Program-made: the position numbers and the translations under genes | The notes under the pieces: generated by a model | The model's database searches: none | Seen by the model: the letters and a program-made list of their open reading frames with translations, nothing else | Told to the model about the DNA's origin: nothing | Part shown: positions 34,335 through 44,788 of the stretch, in pieces | How positions within the stretch are numbered: position 1 is the stretch's first letter | Layout: every line of letters begins with the position of its first letter | Origin: Heloderma charlesbogerti | Lineage: Eukaryota > Chordata > Lepidosauria > Squamata > Helodermatidae | Length of the DNA: 64,000 nucleotides | Direction of reading: 5' to 3' | Assembly (NCBI GenBank): GCA_026122225.1 | Contig: JANEZZ010002667.1 | Location: 579,237 to 643,236 of the forward strand

Positions 34335-34480
34335 AAAAATGCTTAACTTTGGCTGTATCATGCCCATATTATCCCTGTCCCCTTTTAAGCCCCACTGATT
34401 TTAATGGCACAGTTAATGGACTCTTTTCCGTTCAGATAAATCTGGGACTTAAACTGTGCTTAACTTCGGATTGTGCCTGA
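34335..34480. mobile_element. Small palindromic MITE in NEBL intron 2
   Basis: GCTTAACTTTGGCTGTATCA at the left and CTGTGCTTAACTTCGGATTG at the right enclose a CCCCACTGATTTTAATGGCA core like other squamate MITEs. The ends are degenerate. Confidence 0.4.
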
Positions 34481-35086
34481 AGTCGTTGTCTGGTGTTGAT
34501 GCTTTTATTGCATATACAGAATTGGAAACTTGTCAGGCTCAGTATAGATAATATGAAGCAAAATCGTTGCCTTCCACAAAAAGCCTTCTTCCTGTAGGCC
34601 ATTGATTTTTTTTCTTCTGTAAAGTGTTTTTCACTGGTTTAATGGAACTCTGTTGGATTTCTGCCAGCATGAGCATAGTATTGATAACAAAAATGCTGAG
34701 ATGTCCTCACCTACCCTCTTTGCATTTTTCTGTCCTGTTCCTAGCATTGACTCAAGTGTAGCGTCTCATTTTTTGAATGAGGTAAATATAAGGCACAAAG
34801 CGCAGGATGTTGCTTGAAAGGCTGCCAGTAATCTACTGAGCTGAATTTAAAATGGAGTGGAGTTGTTTTTTTCTGGAAGGAGTTCAGTTAATATACCGTT
34901 ACTGGATGCGCTTAGGTACTAATGTATTCTCCCTCAAGTAAAAAAGGAAACAAAATGTAAAAGTAAAGCCTCGTTTCCCACACTGAAGAGAGAGAGAGAG
35001 AGAGAAAGTGTTCCAGGTACCAGTCTATACTGGATAGCCATTCATTACCTTGGGAAATTATGATAAAATCACTTGAAAAGGGTGGT

Positions 35087-35163
35087 TTAATCTTTGTAAA
35101 CCATCCGGAGAGCTTTGGCTATTGGGCAGTATAGAAATGTAGTAGTAGTAGTAGTAGTAGTTA
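35087..35163 (+). repeat. L2-like LINE tail with (AGT)n
   Basis: TTGTAAACCATCCGGAGAGC, TTTGGCTATTGGGCAGTATA and GAAATG precede a clean (TAG)n run. It matches the 3' end of the L2 copy at 42255-42322. A short (GA)n run lies just upstream at about 34987-35006. Confidence 0.75.
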
Positions 35164-35330
35164 CTGCTACTACTTTAGGGCTGTCGTCTGATTAAAGGAA
35201 TCTTAGCCAATTAATTGTGTGAGTTCCAGTTGATTAAATATTTATAGGAACAAACCAATAATTTTCAAGAAAAAAAACTTTTTTTGTTCCTTTTTTAGAT
35301 GATACGTGTATCTGTTGGAGGGACACCTCA

Positions 35331-35668
35331 TGGCTGGATCTGGACAATCCGTGGGGGAAACAATGCAGTATCAGTTGTTTCCCCTGTGTGTGCTGGTCAT
35401 GCAACCGGGATTACCCTGATTACCTGCACCATAGAGCAGCATGGCTGTAGTTACTTTTCACCCACCCTACAGCCCCTACTGCAAGCTCTGGTTGTAGGGT
35501 GGGTAAAAGTCACTATGGCCATGTGGTGCACTGAGTTTGGACAACATGGCAACCTGTGACATGGCATGGGTAAGTAGGGTAATCCTGGTCAAGTGACCAG
35601 CATGCGCAGCGGTGGGGGAAACAACCGATGCTGTGTTGTTTCCTCTGCTGATTGTCTGAACCCAGCTA
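35331..35668. mobile_element. Palindromic MITE in NEBL intron 2
   Basis: CTGGATCTGGACAATCCGTG and GGGGGAAACAATGCAGTATC are mirrored at the right by GTTTCCTCTGCTGATTGTCT and GAACCCAG. Inner pairs (CACCCACCCTAC / GTAGGGTGGGT) extend the foldback. No transposase frame is present. Confidence 0.65.
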
Positions 35669-35861
35669 TTATCTTTCAAGATGTTAAAAGAGGTATCCAT
35701 TCTTGTGTGACAGTGAAGGGGGAGTGAATAAAGTTTAAATTAATTTTGTGCACTGCCCTGGAATTTGTTAATGAAAGGCAGTATATCAATATTTTAAATA
35801 AATAGTTCAAAAATAAAGAAATAAAATGTACCATGCAAGCAACTGTTTTTAAATAATTGAT

Positions 35862-38800
35862 TGTTGTTGTTCAGTCGTTAAGTCGTGTCCGACTCTTTGT
35901 GACCCCATGGACCATAGCACGCCAGGCCGTCCTGTCCTCCACTCTCTCCCGGAGCGTGCTCAAGTTCATATCCATTTCATCGGTGATGCTATCTAGCCAT
36001 CTCATCCTCTGCCGTCCCCTTCTCCTTTTGCCTTCAATCTTTCCCAGCATCAGGGTCTTTTCCAGGGAGTTTTCTCTTCGCATTAGGTGGCCAAAATATT
36101 TGAGCTTCAGCTTCAGTATCTGTCCTTCCAATGAGCACTCAGGGTTGATTTCCTTTAGGATGGACTGATTTGACCTCCTTGCAGTCCAGGGGACTCGTGA
36201 GAGTCTTCTCCAGCACCACAGTTCGAAAGCATCAATTCTTCGGCGCTCAGCCTTCCTTATAGTCCACTCTCACAGCCATACATTACTACTGGGAAAACCA
36301 TAGCTTTGATTAGATGGACCTTTGTCGGCAAGGTGATGTCTCTGCTTCTTACTATGCTGTCTAGGTTTGCCATAGCTTTCCTCCCAAGGAGCAAGCGTCT
36401 TTTAATTTCATGGCTACAGTCACCGTCTGCGGTGATCTTGGAGCCCAAGAAAGTAAAATCTGTCACTGCTTCCATTTCTTCCCCTTCTATATGCCAGGAA
36501 GTGATGGGGCCAGATGCCATGATCTTAGTTTTTTTAATGTTGACTTTCAAACCAGCTTTTGCACTCTCCTCTTTCACCCTCAACAAGAGGCTCTTTAGAT
36601 CCTCTTCGCTTTCTGCCATTAGGGTGGTATCGTCTGCATATCTGAGGTTGTTGATAATTCTCCCAGCAATCTTAATTTCAACCTGTGATTCATCCAACCT
36701 GCCATTTCTCATGATGTACTCTGCATATAAGTTAAATAAGCAGGGCGACAATATGCAGCCTTGTCGTACTCCTTTCCCAATTTTGAACCAATCGGTTGTT
36801 CCATGTCTGGTTCTTACTGTTGCTTCTTGACCCTCGTACAGGTTTCTCAGGAGACAGGTAAGGTGGTCTGGTACTCCCATGTCTTTCAGAATTTACCAGA
36901 GTTTGTTGTGATCCACACAATCAAAGGCTTTAGCATAGTCAATGAAGCAGAAATAGACGTTTTTCTGGAATTCTCTTGCTTTCTCCATGATGCAGCGAAT
37001 GTTGGCGATTGGATCTCTAGTTCCTCTACCTCTTTGAAACCCAGCTTGTACTTCCGGTAGTTCTCGGTTCACATGCTGCTGAAGCCTAGCTTGTAGGATT
37101 TGGAGCATAAGCTTGCTGGCATGTGAAATGAGCGCAATTGTACGGTAGTTTGAACACTCTTTGGCATTGCCCTTCTTTGGAACTGGAATGTAAACTGACC
37201 TTTTCCAGTCCTGTGGCCACTGTTGAGTGTTCCAAATGTGTTGGCATATTGAGTGCAGCACTTTAACAGCATCATCTTTTAGAATTTTAAATAGCTTAGC
37301 TGGAATACTGACATCTCCGCTAGCTTTGTTGTTACTAATGCTTCCTAAGGCCCACTTGACTTCACTCTCTAGGATGTCCGGCTCAAGTTCAGTGAGCGCA
37401 CTATCATGGCTATCAGGGACATTCAGATCTTTCCTATATAGTTCTTCTGTGTATTCTTTCCACGTCTTCTTAATCTCATCTGCTTCTGTTAGGTTCCTGC
37501 CTTCTTTGTCCTTTATCATGCCCGTCTTTGCACAAAACGTTCCCTTGAGATCTCCGATTTTCTTGAAGAGATCTCTAGTCTTTCCCATTCTGTTGTTTTC
37601 CTCGATTTCTTTGCATTGTTCATTTAAGAAGGCCTTCTTGTCTCTCCTTGCTATTCTCTGGAACTCTGCATTCAGTTGGATATATCTTCCCCTTTCTCCC
37701 TTGCTTTTCACTTCCCTTCTTTCCTCAGCTACGTGTAAAGCCTCCTCAGACAGCCACTTGGCTTCCTTGCATTTCTTTTTCTTTGGGATGGATTGAGTTG
37801 CTGCCTCCTGAACAATGTTACGGACCTCCGTCCATAGTTCCTCAGGCACTCTGTCTATCAGGTCTAATCCCTGAAATCTATTCCTTACCTCCACTGTATA
37901 TTCATCAGGGATATGATTGAGGTCATACCTGAATGGTTTAGTGGTTTTCCCTACGTTCTTCAATTTAAGCCGAAATTTTGCAACAAGAAGCTTATGATCT
38001 GAGCCACAGTCAACTACAGGTCTTGTTTTTACTGACTGATGATGTTCTCCATCTTTGGCTGCGAAGTACATAATCAATCTGATTTCGATATTGACCATCT
38101 GGTGATGTCCATGTGTAGAGTCGCCTCTTGTGCTGGTGGAAAAGAGTGTTTGCTATGATCAGCGTGTTCTCTTGGCAAAACTCTATTAGCCTTTGTCCTA
38201 CTTCATTTTGTACACCAAAGCCATGCTTGCCTGTTCTCCCGGTGATTTCTTGACTTCCTCCTTTGGCATTCCAATCCCCTATGATGAAGAGGACATCTTT
38301 TTTTGGTGTTAGTTCTAGAAGGTGTTGTAGGTCTTCATAGAACCGATCAACCTCAGCTTCTTCGGCCTCAGTGGTTGGGGCATAGACTTGAATTACTGTG
38401 ATGTTGAATGGTTTGCCTTGGATTCGTACTGAGATCATTCTATCGTTTTTGAGATTGTACCCCAGTACTGCTTTTCCCACCCTTTTGTTGACTGTGAGTG
38501 CTACTCCATTTCTTCCAAGGGATTCTTGCCCACAGTAGTAGATATAATGATCACACCTGAATTAAATTCGCCCATGCCTGTCCATTTTAGTTCGCTGATT
38601 CCCAAGATGTCAATGTTCAATCTTGCCATCTCATGTTTGACCACTTCCAGCTTACCTTGATTCATTGACCTTACATTCCAGGTTCCTAAACAATATTGTT
38701 CTTTACAGCATCGGTTTTTCTTTTCACCACCAGGCACATCCACAGCTGAGTGTCCTTTCGGGTTTGGCCCAGCTGTTTCACTCTTTCTGGCGCTACTTGG

Positions 38801-39078
38801 AAATACCCTCTGCTCTTCCCCAGTAGTATATTGGACACCTTCCGATCTGTGGGGCTCATCTTCCGGCGTCATCTCTTTTAGCCTTGTGATACGTTCCATG
38901 GGGTTTTCTTGGCAAGAATACTGGAGTGGGTTGCCATTTCCTTCTCCAGTGGATCACGTTTTGTCAGAACTCTCTGCCATGACCTGTCAGTCTTGGGTGG
39001 CCCTGCACGGCGTAGCTTATGGCTTCACTGAGTTACTCAAGCCCCTTCGCCGCAACAAGGCAGTGATCCATGAAGGGG
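35862..39078 (-). mobile_element. BovB (RTE) LINE copy 2, full length, degenerate
   Basis: The flanking duplication is AAATAATTGAT (35851-35861 and 39079-39089), giving about 3217 bp with a short (TTG) tail on the plus strand. Frames at 38899-38501, 38480-38010, 38098-36893, 36880-36257 and 36131-35871 show several frameshifts and a stop (for example a 1-bp loss near 36265). RT motifs survive (KGVRQGCILSPCLFN, RYADDTTLM). A 2-nt insertion near 38550 in the endonuclease is shared with copy 3 but absent from copies 1 and 4. It lies antisense in NEBL intron 2. Confidence 0.95.
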
Positions 39079-39742
39079 AAATAATTGATACAATTACGAA
39101 TATACTACTGTCTGTGTTGCAAAGAATACTATGAAGACACCCTTATAAAATAGACTTTATTTTGTAAATATAAAAACCAAACCAAACAAAGAGAATTCCA
39201 GGTAGCTATGTGCTACCAAGCCCCATTTCAAGAGAGTCAACTCAGTTCTTATGTGCATGATTTAATATCGGAGTACTCCAATCCAGCCATACTACTGGAA
39301 GCTATCAAGATACATGTAATATTTAGATGACATAGATGCTATGGCCATAATTGTGAATGCTCTACTGTCTGTACCGCTATGACCCTGCTCATAAGCTAAG
39401 ATCTATATCAAAGGTTCTACCAGTGTACCCACAGGTGAAATTGGTTGGGTTGGCAAGCACCCAAGATAGGGCGTCACAGTTGCGAACTCGCTTCAAGTTA
39501 ACATTAATTTAGCCTCTTCTGTTCTAAAATTCACAGAAGACTTAAATATGTATTTTTACTACTGCATTTTCTTAAGTGAATGTTTGTGATCTGAATCATT
39601 TTTTTTCATGCATTCACTTCATGCTTATATACTCTGCCTAATTGATAGATACGCATATGCGCTCTCAGTCTCTCTTAATTCCTTACCTTCTGCTTCCCTT
39701 TTCTAACCCACTTCTTTCCCCACCCACCCCATCCCTTTGCAG

Positions 39743-39847
39743 GTCCATTATAAGGAAGAATATGAGAAATCTAAAGGCAAATGCACTTCTGTATCTGACA
39801 CCCCTCAGCTAATACATGTGAAAAACCTTTCTGCCTTTATTTCTGAG
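39743..39847 (+). CDS. NEBL: Nebulette exon 3
   Basis: The 105-bp exon encodes exactly 35 residues (VHYKEEYEKSKGKCTSVSDT then PQLIHVKNLSAFISE), the length of one nebulin module. It is bounded by a CCCTTTGCAG acceptor and a GTATGG donor. VHYK completes the SDxxYK motif begun in exon 2, and the HVKN segment is the second conserved part of the module. The closing SE pairs with the next exon's AKYK. Phase 0 at both ends allows module-by-module gain or loss without frame change. Confidence 0.95.
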
Positions 39848-41004
39848 GTATGGCACAGAACATTTGGAGAGTTTTTTGGTAATATTTATTGTCCTGGAGT
39901 GACTTACACAGTAGTGGTTTACCGGTTCTACACTTTGCTTTATGAAGCAGCATTAGTCACCAGTATTTTCATAGATGACACTACTACTACTATAGGTAAT
40001 AACTGAAATGTATATTCAGAGCTGAAAATATTTTACAGTTATTAAATTGTCTCTAGCTCCTGATTTTATAGATGAATAAATTGAGGGGTAAATAAAATTC
40101 CACTGAATGTTTTCTCCATTTCAGTTTTCATGCTGAAAGTAGCGTTTGATGAGAAGTAGCACAATTTCCTAAAAAATGCTTTGACTGTGAGAATATGCAC
40201 CCCCTCTAAGTCTGTTCAGTGCTGCTGTTCTACATCTCCTGTTTCAGTACCTCCCTTCTGCCCCTAGTCCTTTGTTTTTCCCAGAGTGAGTCGTATGAGC
40301 TCAACTAACAGGGATCATGCATTGAATGGGATTACGTTAATACTATTTAATGTTGTTCAATGTATGTGTGTGTACATATATTTAGATGTGTGTACGTGTA
40401 TATGCGATTTAGCCAGTTGGGTTTGGTTATGTGATGCCATCACTGAGGGTGAAGTCAACTGAGAATGAAGGCAGTGCTTCTTGGACAAATCATGTAGGTG
40501 ATCTTAGCTAATTTGAGATTATGCAGTCAACAGGATGGCAACATTTATAAGAAGGGCTTCTCCACATGGGGCTTTTATCATGCTATTGAGATTGGTTACT
40601 CACAGAAGTTTGTGAGTCCTTTACATGATGCTGTCAGCCTCCAGGGCCAATCCTGTATCTTCTGACCTTTATTCCCCCCCCTTTTTTTTAAAGATCAGAG
40701 ATAATGAGCCATTAAAATAGGAGTTGAATTTCTCCATGAAAAGAGGGAGTTGCAGAATAACAGGAACTATACCACAGCACCATCTAGTGCCTGTATGATG
40801 AAACATATAGAACTCACAGATAAAGGGGAAAAAAGGGAAGCACATATTAAGGGCCGATCGTAATCCTGCAAAGAATCTGGAAGCAAAAGCCCAGAAAAAA
40901 TTGTGGGATAAAAAGCCTCTGTGTGGAGAAACTCTTAAGTCACTTGAATTGGTTAAAATGTTAGAAAGCGCAAATTATAAATGACTGATCTCTTGTGTGC
41001 TTAA
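39848..41004. other. NEBL intron 3, proximal part; no other feature
   Basis: AT-rich intron DNA with a few TG-rich runs (about 40360-40400). No further exon was found. Confidence 0.5.
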
Positions 41005-41470
41005 GAGACCAATCCTATGGTCCCTGGGCAAGGGTCCCAGGGGCCATAGGATGGCTCGGAAAACCCCTTCCGAGGTCAGAGACAGTGCAGCAACCTCGAA
41101 AGGGGAGTCAGAGATCCACCCCTGCCCCTTTGCAGCCATCACAGAGAGAACCACACCAGCTGCCTCTCCAAGGCTGGAAAATAGACCTTGAAGATGGGGG
41201 CAGTGAGGGGAGGAGACTGGAGAGGCCAGGATATGATTTATCCTGAGCCTCCTCCAACCACCTTTCTTCCCTTTCAAGTACCCTGCCTTGCTAGATGGGC
41301 TGAAAGCCTGTCTAACGAAAACAGCATAGAACGGGGGACAGGGAGGCAAAGATTGCCTCCGCTGCTCCTCCCGTCCTGCTGGCTTCAACCTGGCAGAGCA
41401 TCAGAATCTTGGAAGCCTCTGTGTTTGGGGGCTTCTGAGTAGCGAGGGTGGAGTCCATAGGACTGTGCCC
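41005..41470. mobile_element. GC-rich MITE, CAATCCTAT family, with TAA duplication
   Basis: GAGACCAATCCTATGGTCCC at the left and GTCCATAGGACTGTGCCC at the right are inverted, flanked by TAA on both sides (41002-41004, 41471-41473). A 3-bp TWA duplication fits Harbinger/PIF. The 466-bp interior is GC-rich against AT-rich intron. ORFs on both strands are composition artefacts. Confidence 0.7.
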
Positions 41471-41619
41471 TAAATTGTTCATAGAAACTGTAGCTGTTCT
41501 GGTCATGTCTCCTCTGAGGATGCAGGAACTACTCAGTTCTCTCTGTAACAGAGAAGACAGATTATCTTTTATCAGCCTAAACTTAGGAGCACCTTTCTAT
41601 CAGTTTAGGCTTAAGATCC

Positions 41620-42322
41620 CCTTTTATCAGTTTAGGCTGATATACCAAGTACGCCCTTCTCTGGACAGAGATTGCTTAGCTTCAGTTATCCATGCTCTGA
41701 TAACCTTTTACCTGGATTACTGTAATGCATTATATGTGGGGCTGCCTTTGAAAATGGTCTGGAAACTTCATCTGGTCCAAAACAGGACAGCGAGATCTTA
41801 TTATGGCAGTATTTTTCCAGCTGCCCTGGCTGGAAAAATACCATGTTTGGGCACGATTCAAAATGCTGGTATTAACATTCAGAGCCCTAAACAGTTTGGA
41901 GCCAGGTTATCTGAAGGATCATCTCTCCCCATATGTATCTGCCCAGACCCTAAGATCATTTTCAGGGGTCCTTCTCTGGGAGCCTCTACCAGGAAGAGAG
42001 CCTTTTCTGCTGTGGCACTCCAGCTGTGGAATGAGCTCTCTAGAGAGGTTTGTCTGGCGGCTATGTTGTACTCCTTTCGGCAGCAGATGAAGACCTTTTT
42101 TATTTTCCCAGAATTTTAGCATTCTAGTCTTTTAGCTCTGCTGTTTTAAATCTGTACTTTAAACCTCTGCATTGCTGCTAGGTTTTATTCTGGTTGTACT
42201 TTTATATTGTAGTTTTAAGGTTTTATATTTTATATTCTTTTATGTTGTACTTTGTGGTTTTAAATTTTGTGAACCACCTAGAGAGCTTCGGCTATTGGGC
42301 GGAATAGAAATGTAATAACATT
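41620..42322 (+). mobile_element. L2 LINE, 3' portion with partly open ORF2 end
   Basis: The 41448-42119 frame covers the L2 C-terminal region: YQVRPSLDRDCLASVIHALI, FYLDYCNALYVGLPLKMVWK and HLVQNRTARS. A frameshift within it moves the conserved end (FRALNSLEPGYLKDHL, RSLGL-like, FSAVALQLWNELS) between two frames. The 3' UTR ends GAGAGCTTCGGCTATTGGGC and GGAATAGAAATGTAATAACA. Just upstream (41560-41640), TTTATCAGTTTAGGCT occurs in three imperfect tandem copies. Confidence 0.8.
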
Positions 42323-42821
42323 CTGGAGCTAGTTTTTTTTTAATTACTTTTATTAGGACTGTTTTAATTCTAAAAATGAGCAAATGTCTTAGAGGTATAC
42401 ATCAGTGGAAGCTGGTAATGGGTTTCAAGTAGCACACTGGAATTACTTTAATACCTAAGTTTGAGTTAAAAATGGAAGTCAGAGTGTTCAAGACCTAGAT
42501 ACCCTTAGCCTTTTTAACTCGTTTAATAAGTTTTTGATGTGCTGAATATAAATTAGTTGGGTACTAGCTCATAACCTTTAGCCAATTTGATCTATATTAT
42601 CCAATATGTTTGACACCCTGTGCTATGTGTGAATTCTTTTGGCTCTTATTGATTCTAAGTATGCATGAAGATATCAATATTTCTTCTGAATATACCTTTT
42701 GAAAGAAATATATACAGGCTTTAGTGATTTTAAAAAGTATGATGTGATAAATGTGTAGGAATGAAATCCACAAATCCGCATAACTATACTGCCTCAGATG
42801 AGATTCTAAACTTAGCATAAG

Positions 42822-43450
42822 AACCTAAAAAGAGCAGTGCTACATCAGACCAAAGCCCTTTCTACCCCAGCATTCTACATGTTTGTGTAGTGGCCAACCA
42901 GATACCTATGGGAAGCCCACAAGCAAGACCTGAGCACAATTTAGCATCCTCCTACTTGTGTTCCCTAGGAACTGGTATTTAGAGACACATTGCCTCCAGT
43001 ATGACAAGATAATGTACAACGATCATGACTAGTAGCCGTTGATAGCTTTATTCACCATACATTTGTCCAAACTCCTTTTAACCCATCCAAGTTGGTGGCC
43101 ATCACTACATCTTGTGGTAGTGACTTTGATCATAATGCATTCTGTCCTGGATCTTCCGCTCTTCAGCTTCATTGGGTGACCTCCAGGTTCTAGTATTATG
43201 AGACTGGGAAAAACCTTCACTTTCTCCACTTTCTCCACACCATGCATAACTAGATACACCTCTGTCATGGTCCCCTGCCCCCGTCACCTAATATGTATAT
43301 TTTCTAAGCTAAAAAGCCCAGCTTTCCTCTTGGAGAGCATTTTGGTCAGAGCTATGTTAGCATGTCCCCAGACTAAATTACTTTTTGGGCCTGGTATAGT
43401 CACCCACAAGGATTTAGGGGAGGAGGCTGGCCCCTTTGAGATTTCTAGTT
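42822..43450 (-). mobile_element. CR1 LINE 3' portion, antisense
   Basis: The plus strand shows the antisense CR1 order: CATAAGAACCTAAAAAGAGC, GGCCAACCAGATACCTATGG, CATCCAAGTTGGTGGCCATC, CTACATCTTGTGGTAGTGAC, CACCATGCATAACTAGATAC and a TTTCTAAGCTAAAAAGCCCA end. It is decayed and has no usable frame. Confidence 0.8.
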
Positions 43451-43585
43451 AATCTGACAGTGTCTGACATACAGAGCGAGACCTCTCCCCCCCCAGGGCA
43501 CCATTCCCTGTCCTTCCTATACGTTTTGTATTGAGAGATGGACCATATCCCACTGGTTCTTTCCATTCCACCACATTTCCATTAT

Positions 43586-44134
43586 TGTCTGGGGTGTTTC
43601 TGAGCAGAGGGTGTGGGATAGCAGTTCAGATTCTGAAGGAGAACCATCAGACATGGGGGAGGTGTTTTCCTAGGCTAGTCCAGATATGAGTAGGCCTGCT
43701 TCTCAGGTTACAAGCGTACAGATGGCTGAGCTTGAGGGTCCCTCCTCACCACCCCCCCTCCATGAGAGGCAGCGAAAAGGAGGTTGACCTAATAGATTCC
43801 AGTTGCAAGCAAAGAGAGAGAAGGCAAGGGCGGAACTTAGATGGTCTACCTGATTGGCCTTGCATGAAAAGCTGCTCTTAGAGGCCTCACGAGAAGAGAG
43901 GGACCTCTGCCCCCTTAAGTTAGGCTAGCGAGACCACCTCCCTCTTCAAACGGCAGGCAACTGTCGTAAATTCCATTTGGATCCCCTGAAGGCATTCCTT
44001 TTGTTAGACGGAGAGTTCTCTGAGAATTTGCATCTGTATGACCCTGTGAAGTGGATTAAAAGCTGTAGACTGAAGCCTCTGCTCTGTGTATGTTTGGGCA
44101 TTGAAGTGAATTGGGGGCTAAGGGAATCCTGACA
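43586..44134 (+). mobile_element. Solo LTR, copy 3 (divergent)
   Basis: The 549-bp block runs TGTCTGGGGTG to GGGAATCCTGACA and is flanked by perfect ATTAT duplications (43581-43585 and 44135-44139). Termini match LTR copies 1 and 2, and an early SSSDSEGEPSD stretch parallels their SSSDSEE stretch, followed downstream in the same frame by a basic ERQRK / KREKARAE region interrupted by two stops. ATTAAAAGC near 44055 may be its polyadenylation signal. Overall sequence is far more diverged than between copies 1 and 2. Confidence 0.8.
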
Positions 44135-44280
44135 ATTATGCCCCCTATATCTGTGTTCTCCTTTGAAACCAAGCACCCCAACTGTCCCGTCTTGGCTCAG
44201 AGACTTCTAGCATTAGCATTAGAAACACCTACACATAGTGTCCCTCTCCAGATTTCTCTGGTATGGGCATTTCTGTAACT

Positions 44281-44345
44281 TCTGTAAGCCACCCAGAGTG
44301 CTTTGGCTATGCGGTGTTATAGGAATGTTAAAAAAATAATAGTAA
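44281..44345 (+). repeat. L2-like LINE tail
   Basis: TTCTGTAAGCCACCCAGAGT and GCTTTGGCTATGCGGTGTTA end in an AAAAAATAATAGTAA run, matching other L2 tails here. Confidence 0.65.
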
Positions 44346-44788
44346 TTTCTCCCTGTAACTCTTTGGCTTCTTTGCCTAGTTATGATGTTTTATGGTATGC
44401 TCATGACCTATTTCTACCCTGTCCCCATTTGGGCAGTCAGAAACATTTTCCCCTTCATCCGTTAGGCATGATTCAACCCAAACCTTTAGATGTGTCTGGG
44501 AACTATGCATATGCATTTGACTTTTGTTGGATTTGTGGATATATTAACTCTTCACGTCTAGAGAAAACCTTGAAAGAAGCTTTGGCTATGACCATTGCAC
44601 TGGGCATTAGTTTCCTACTATGCAGGGGATCTCATAACGGTTAGGGAAGCAATGCTTTCACCTACATTCCGCCTTCATAAGGAGTTTAAAAAAAAATAAA
44701 TAAAAACCCATTATATTTAATTTTATTAAAGATACATATCGAGAACTACAGTTAAAGCAAGGGAAAAAAAGACAGCTGAGCAAATGAA

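Noticed and set aside
41448..42119. A 223-codon host gene
   Set aside because: It reads L2 ORF2 C-terminal motifs and continues into an L2 3' tail.
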